Shown here piece by piece: positions 61,353-64,000 of a DNA stretch of 64,000 bases. Source of the DNA: Saprospiraceae bacterium (GTDB lineage Bacteria > Bacteroidota > Bacteroidia > Chitinophagales > Saprospiraceae); the NCBI GenBank assembly GCA_030729925.1, contig JANQWK010000004.1, positions 18,052-82,051 of the forward strand. Reading direction: 5' to 3'. A program made the translations under genes and the position numbers. The notes beneath the pieces are model-generated. The model searched no databases. It was not told the DNA's origin and worked only from the letters and a program-made list of their open reading frames with translations. How positions within the stretch are numbered: position 1 is the first letter of the stretch; every line of letters begins with the position of its first letter.

Positions 61353-62306
61353 ATGGACCTGAAGGAGCGGACGCATTGGCTAAAGTCGGCCGCAGCAACG
61401 CTTGGATTTGCGTTTGTGGGGATTTCCAAAGCGGAATCGCTGGATGAGGAGGCAAGGTACTTGGAAAAGTGGCTCGCAGCCGGCCATCAGGGCAATATGG
61501 GGTACATGGAGCGGAATTTCGACAAGCGCATTGATCCCCGCAAATTGGTGCCGGGAGCACGCTCGGTGATTAGTTTGATGTATAATTATTATACTCCCGA
61601 CAAACCTGCAGATCCCGATGCTCCCAAAATGGCTACTTATGCCTATGGCGCAGATTATCACCATGTGATTAAAGCCAAGCTTCGCACGCTGATGGCGGGA
61701 CTACAGGAACAAACGGGTGCTTTTGAAGGGCGTTGTTTTGTGGACAGCGCTCCCGTGATGGAGCGGGATTGGGCTAAACGCAGCGGTCTGGGCTGGATGG
61801 GGAAGAATACCCTGCTGATTCACCCCCGCGCAGGATCCTTCTTTTTTCTGGCAGAGATTATCCTGGACTTGGATTTTGAGTACGATGGCCCGATCAAAGA
61901 TTATTGCGGGACCTGCAGGCGTTGTATAGAGGCTTGTCCAACCGGTGCTATTGCTCCCGGCGGATACCAATTGGATGCCAGCAAGTGTATTTCCTATTTT
62001 ACCATCGAATACAGGGAGGAGCTGATCCCGGATGCTTTTCAGGGCCAGTTTGAAAATTGGATGTTCGGTTGCGATATCTGTCAGGATGTTTGTCCCTGGA
62101 ATCGCTTTTCTACCCGCCACCAGGAGCCGGAGTTTGAGCCGAAAGCCGAGCTGTTGCAGCTTCGCCAGTCAGACTGGATCGAACTTACCGAGGAAATATT
62201 TGGCCGCTTGTTCCGACACACAGCAGTCGAGCGAACCGGATTCAAGGGCTTGCAACGCAATATTCGCTTTTTGCAGCTTCCTGCACCCGAAGCGACAAAG
62301 GAGTAA
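61353..62306 (+). CDS. queG: Epoxyqueuosine reductase
   Basis: 317 residues. The N-terminal cobalamin-binding part begins LKSAAATLGFAFVGISKA and contains VDSAPVMERDWAKRSGLGWMGKNTLLI. Two [4Fe-4S] clusters are bound by CGTCRRCIEACP and CDICQDVCPWN. It reduces epoxyqueuosine to queuosine in the wobble position of tRNA. The normal C-terminal HEAT-like region is short. It starts one base after the helicase gene stop and is followed by the SGNH-like lipoprotein after 3 bases, so the three genes are probably one unit. Confidence 0.95.
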   Translation: MDLKERTHWLKSAAATLGFAFVGISKAESLDEEARYLEKWLAAGHQGNMGYMERNFDKRIDPRKLVPGARSVISLMYNYYTPDKPADPDAPKMATYAYGADYHHVIKAKLRTLMAGLQEQTGAFEGRCFVDSAPVMERDWAKRSGLGWMGKNTLLIHPRAGSFFFLAEIILDLDFEYDGPIKDYCGTCRRCIEACPTGAIAPGGYQLDASKCISYFTIEYREELIPDAFQGQFENWMFGCDICQDVCPWNRFSTRHQEPEFEPKAELLQLRQSDWIELTEEIFGRLFRHTAVERTGFKGLQRNIRFLQLPAPEATKE

Positions 62307-62309
62307 ACC

Positions 62310-62861
62310 ATGAAGCAACTGGTGATCCTAATCGGCTTGTTTGTTGTAGGGATGGCCTGTCAGCCTGATTTACAGGATGCTTTTGTACTGGAAAAGGGTG
62401 ATGTTTATGTGCTGGGCAGTTCTTGGTCTGTTGATGGGAGCCTGCCTTCTTCGCGTTTGTTTTCTGCTTTGATGCACAGACGAACAGGAGCCCGCGTAGT
62501 ACATCTCGGCATTGCAGGGGAGTCGGCAGATCTGACATTAGCGCGACTGTCGCGCTTGTCTTACCCCATGCCTGCACTGATCATTATCGAAGCGGAAGGG
62601 TATGTACAGCCTGAAAAATCCGATCTGTCGGGATTTTTGTCGGAGCTGAGAAGGCTTTTTCCGGAGGTACCCTTGTGCATCCTGTATCTGAACAAGATTC
62701 CGGAGGCACACAAGCGATCCGCACAGGACTTGGACAACCTTACCTGGATTGATCTGCACAAGGTGCGGCAAGAATGGTCGGACAAAAAGCCGATATCCGG
62801 CAATGGGCGCTTTCACCAATACCTGGCGGACTATTTGTCGGATAAGTTTTTAGTCCACTGA
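62310..62861 (+). CDS. Lipoprotein with degenerate SGNH/TesA-like fold
   Basis: 183 residues. The lipobox is VVGMAC (Cys near 17). The rest follows the order of a TesA-type SGNH hydrolase: VYVLGSSWSVDG (block I, GDS replaced by GSS), VVHLGIAGESADLTLARL (block II-like), LIIIEAEGYVQ where GxND is expected (block III, Asn missing), LTWIDLHKVR, and GRFHQYLADYLS in place of DGxHPNxxG (block V). Key catalytic residues seem altered, so this may be an inactive binding protein. The 3' end overlaps mutA by 12 bases. Confidence 0.65.
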   Translation: MKQLVILIGLFVVGMACQPDLQDAFVLEKGDVYVLGSSWSVDGSLPSSRLFSALMHRRTGARVVHLGIAGESADLTLARLSRLSYPMPALIIIEAEGYVQPEKSDLSGFLSELRRLFPEVPLCILYLNKIPEAHKRSAQDLDNLTWIDLHKVRQEWSDKKPISGNGRFHQYLADYLSDKFLVH

Positions 62862-63986
62862 TTCCTGAAAAAATTGCCAGGCAGTCTGTGCGATTTGCGC
62901 GGTCCATTGCTCTACCAACCGGCTTCCCGCTGCGGGATCAACTACCTTGTCGAGAAAAGCCTCATATCGGAGCACGTGTTGCAAATTGCGCGCAACCCTC
63001 CTGCTAAACTCAGTTCCGTCGAGGTTTTCCCGGATGTCTGAGGGCAATACCAGCAAGCGTTGTACGCCGCCCATTACGGCCGACATGCTTTGCGTGGAGG
63101 CAGTGATCATATTTTGGTAGCTGTCAAGATCCAGGCTGTCGGGATTTTGGAATGCCGTGATGGGGGCTTGTTGGGGAGCCATTCCCCTGGCCTGCAGGTA
63201 ATTGGCCCAAAGGATATGAAAAGCTCGGATGCTGGCGAGTTCGAGGAAAAAATCACGCCCTGAAGGCCAGAAAAAGTGCATTGCCCCGATAGACAAGGCA
63301 GGGTCAACGCCCGCTCGATGGAGTACACGGGTAACTTCCTCTGCCTGCAACAAAAGGGTAGCCAGTTGCCGGGTAGGGGTCAGGATCCCATCAGTCCGGC
63401 TGAATGCCATGATTTTAGATCCGGGAAAGATATTGCAGAAGCGGCAGCTGTCTGCCAATTGATCTATATAGCCTGCTTGGATCCACTGCAAGGCATCTAT
63501 ACCCCACAAAACGGATAGTCCGGCTGCCGGGTAGCTGCTTGTCAGGTGTGTTTGCAAGGCTTCAAAGTTGTGCCACTGATCCGCGACACTGCCGGTGCAG
63601 GTCACCTGCAACTGGATCATATCGAGGTGGATGCCCTTGAGAAAAAGCGCAAAGTCTGCAACTTCCCAGCGATGAGGTAGTACTATCCATATACATTCGG
63701 CTCCTCCTGTCAGGGCCTCCATAGCCAGACCATGCGCCTGCACAGGGTCGGCCGACAAAATTTGTACCGTAACCGCCCAGTTGTTATCGCTGCGCCCCTG
63801 ATTCAAAGGCCCGGGAACTTCCTTTGGCCCAAGATCGGGATGGATATAGGGACTCATCCGCAATCCGGGCTCCGGTTCCGTGAAAAGCGATTCGAAAGAT
63901 TTGCCTCGCAGCTCAGCCTCGAGCTTCGCTTTCCAGGTTTCAAAAGATACCGGCGGGAACGCCGAAAACAATTGTGCTGTTGACAT
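62850..63986 (-). CDS. mutA: Methylmalonyl-CoA mutase small subunit
   Basis: 378 residues. The sequence is similar along its length to the large-subunit TIM barrel (FPPVSFETWKAKLEAELRGKSFESL; AFRTDG-like ALIGAMHFFWPSGRDFFLELASIRAFHILW), but it lacks the C-terminal B12-binding domain, as expected for the non-catalytic small subunit of the heterodimeric mutase. The complex interconverts succinyl-CoA and methylmalonyl-CoA in propionate metabolism. The large-subunit gene is expected downstream, but on this strand the next gene is the overlapping lipoprotein on the other strand, so it must lie elsewhere or the pair is split. Start ATG 63986, 14 bases from the window edge. Confidence 0.9.
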   Translation of the reverse strand: MSTAQLFSAFPPVSFETWKAKLEAELRGKSFESLFTEPEPGLRMSPYIHPDLGPKEVPGPLNQGRSDNNWAVTVQILSADPVQAHGLAMEALTGGAECIWIVLPHRWEVADFALFLKGIHLDMIQLQVTCTGSVADQWHNFEALQTHLTSSYPAAGLSVLWGIDALQWIQAGYIDQLADSCRFCNIFPGSKIMAFSRTDGILTPTRQLATLLLQAEEVTRVLHRAGVDPALSIGAMHFFWPSGRDFFLELASIRAFHILWANYLQARGMAPQQAPITAFQNPDSLDLDSYQNMITASTQSMSAVMGGVQRLLVLPSDIRENLDGTEFSRRVARNLQHVLRYEAFLDKVVDPAAGSRLVEQWTAQIAQTAWQFFQESVD

Positions 63987-64000
63987 ACCGTGCGGAATTG

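Overview
The window reads as a chromosomal stretch of a member of the Bacteroidota, most likely the class Saprospiria (the class is inference). Three things point there. Bacteroidota-type -7 elements (TAnnTTTG) recur before genes, several with a TTG about 18-20 bases upstream. Start sites lack strong Shine-Dalgarno sequences. The gene families are typical of the phylum: a CarboxypepD_reg TonB receptor, a Porin_10-like protein next to fabI, LytTR/LytS-type signalling, a methylmalonyl-CoA mutase small subunit, DUF2452 and a large LepB. I see no rRNA, tRNA, CRISPR array, prophage or complete insertion sequence. Coding is dense on both strands, and several convergent gene pairs overlap at their 3' ends.

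Layout. 0-11 kb: 3' end of a NUDIX/NrtR-type gene, a lipoprotein, a threonine/serine dehydratase-like enzyme, lepA, an orphan anti-sigma factor, an S9 peptidase, kdsA, a secreted protein, a FAD dehydrogenase and a DoxX protein. 11.5-16.7 kb: a signalling cluster made of a LytTR response regulator, a 46-residue double-glycine-leader peptide with its own promoter, a soluble TPR histidine kinase and a penicillin/AHL-acylase lipoprotein. 16.8-27.6 kb: pbpC and fumC (minus), sod, recN, fabI, a porin and an LpxH-like phosphoesterase. 27.8-37 kb: a GH57 enzyme, a PIG-L deacetylase, and a unit of small membrane protein, Na+/solute symporter, patatin-like protein and sterol-desaturase-like protein. 37-48 kb: an SH3-like lipoprotein, a CysK/CBS enzyme, a NUDIX hydrolase, an amidase, lepB, DUF2452, a frameshifted Rpn nuclease with a relic of a second copy, a DEDDy exonuclease, a GHL10 hydrolase and a large unknown protein. 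48-64 kb: a 1-kb non-coding region with a structured transcript before rpe, a TonB receptor, rpsP, an unknown protein behind an elaborate leader, an EI24 protein, a two-component system, an SRPBCC protein, a second non-coding kilobase with another candidate RNA, an AhpD-like protein, a UvrD/PcrA helicase, queG, a degenerate SGNH-like lipoprotein and mutA.

Most noteworthy. (1) The double-glycine peptide between a LytTR regulator and a LytS-type kinase, followed by a putative AHL acylase, looks like an undescribed peptide-signalling locus. (2) A three-copy ~105-bp repeat carries a 34-bp palindrome; one copy has a compensatory base-pair change. (3) Structured non-coding transcripts with intrinsic terminators are likely at 48.88-49.09 kb, 58.29-58.48 kb and 16.86-16.93 kb. 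(4) The rpn gene is out of frame by one base in an A9 tract and lies beside a C-terminal relic of a second copy. (5) An unknown gene at 53.1 kb has two promoters, a perfect palindrome inside the second promoter's spacer, and a 12-bp leader hairpin.
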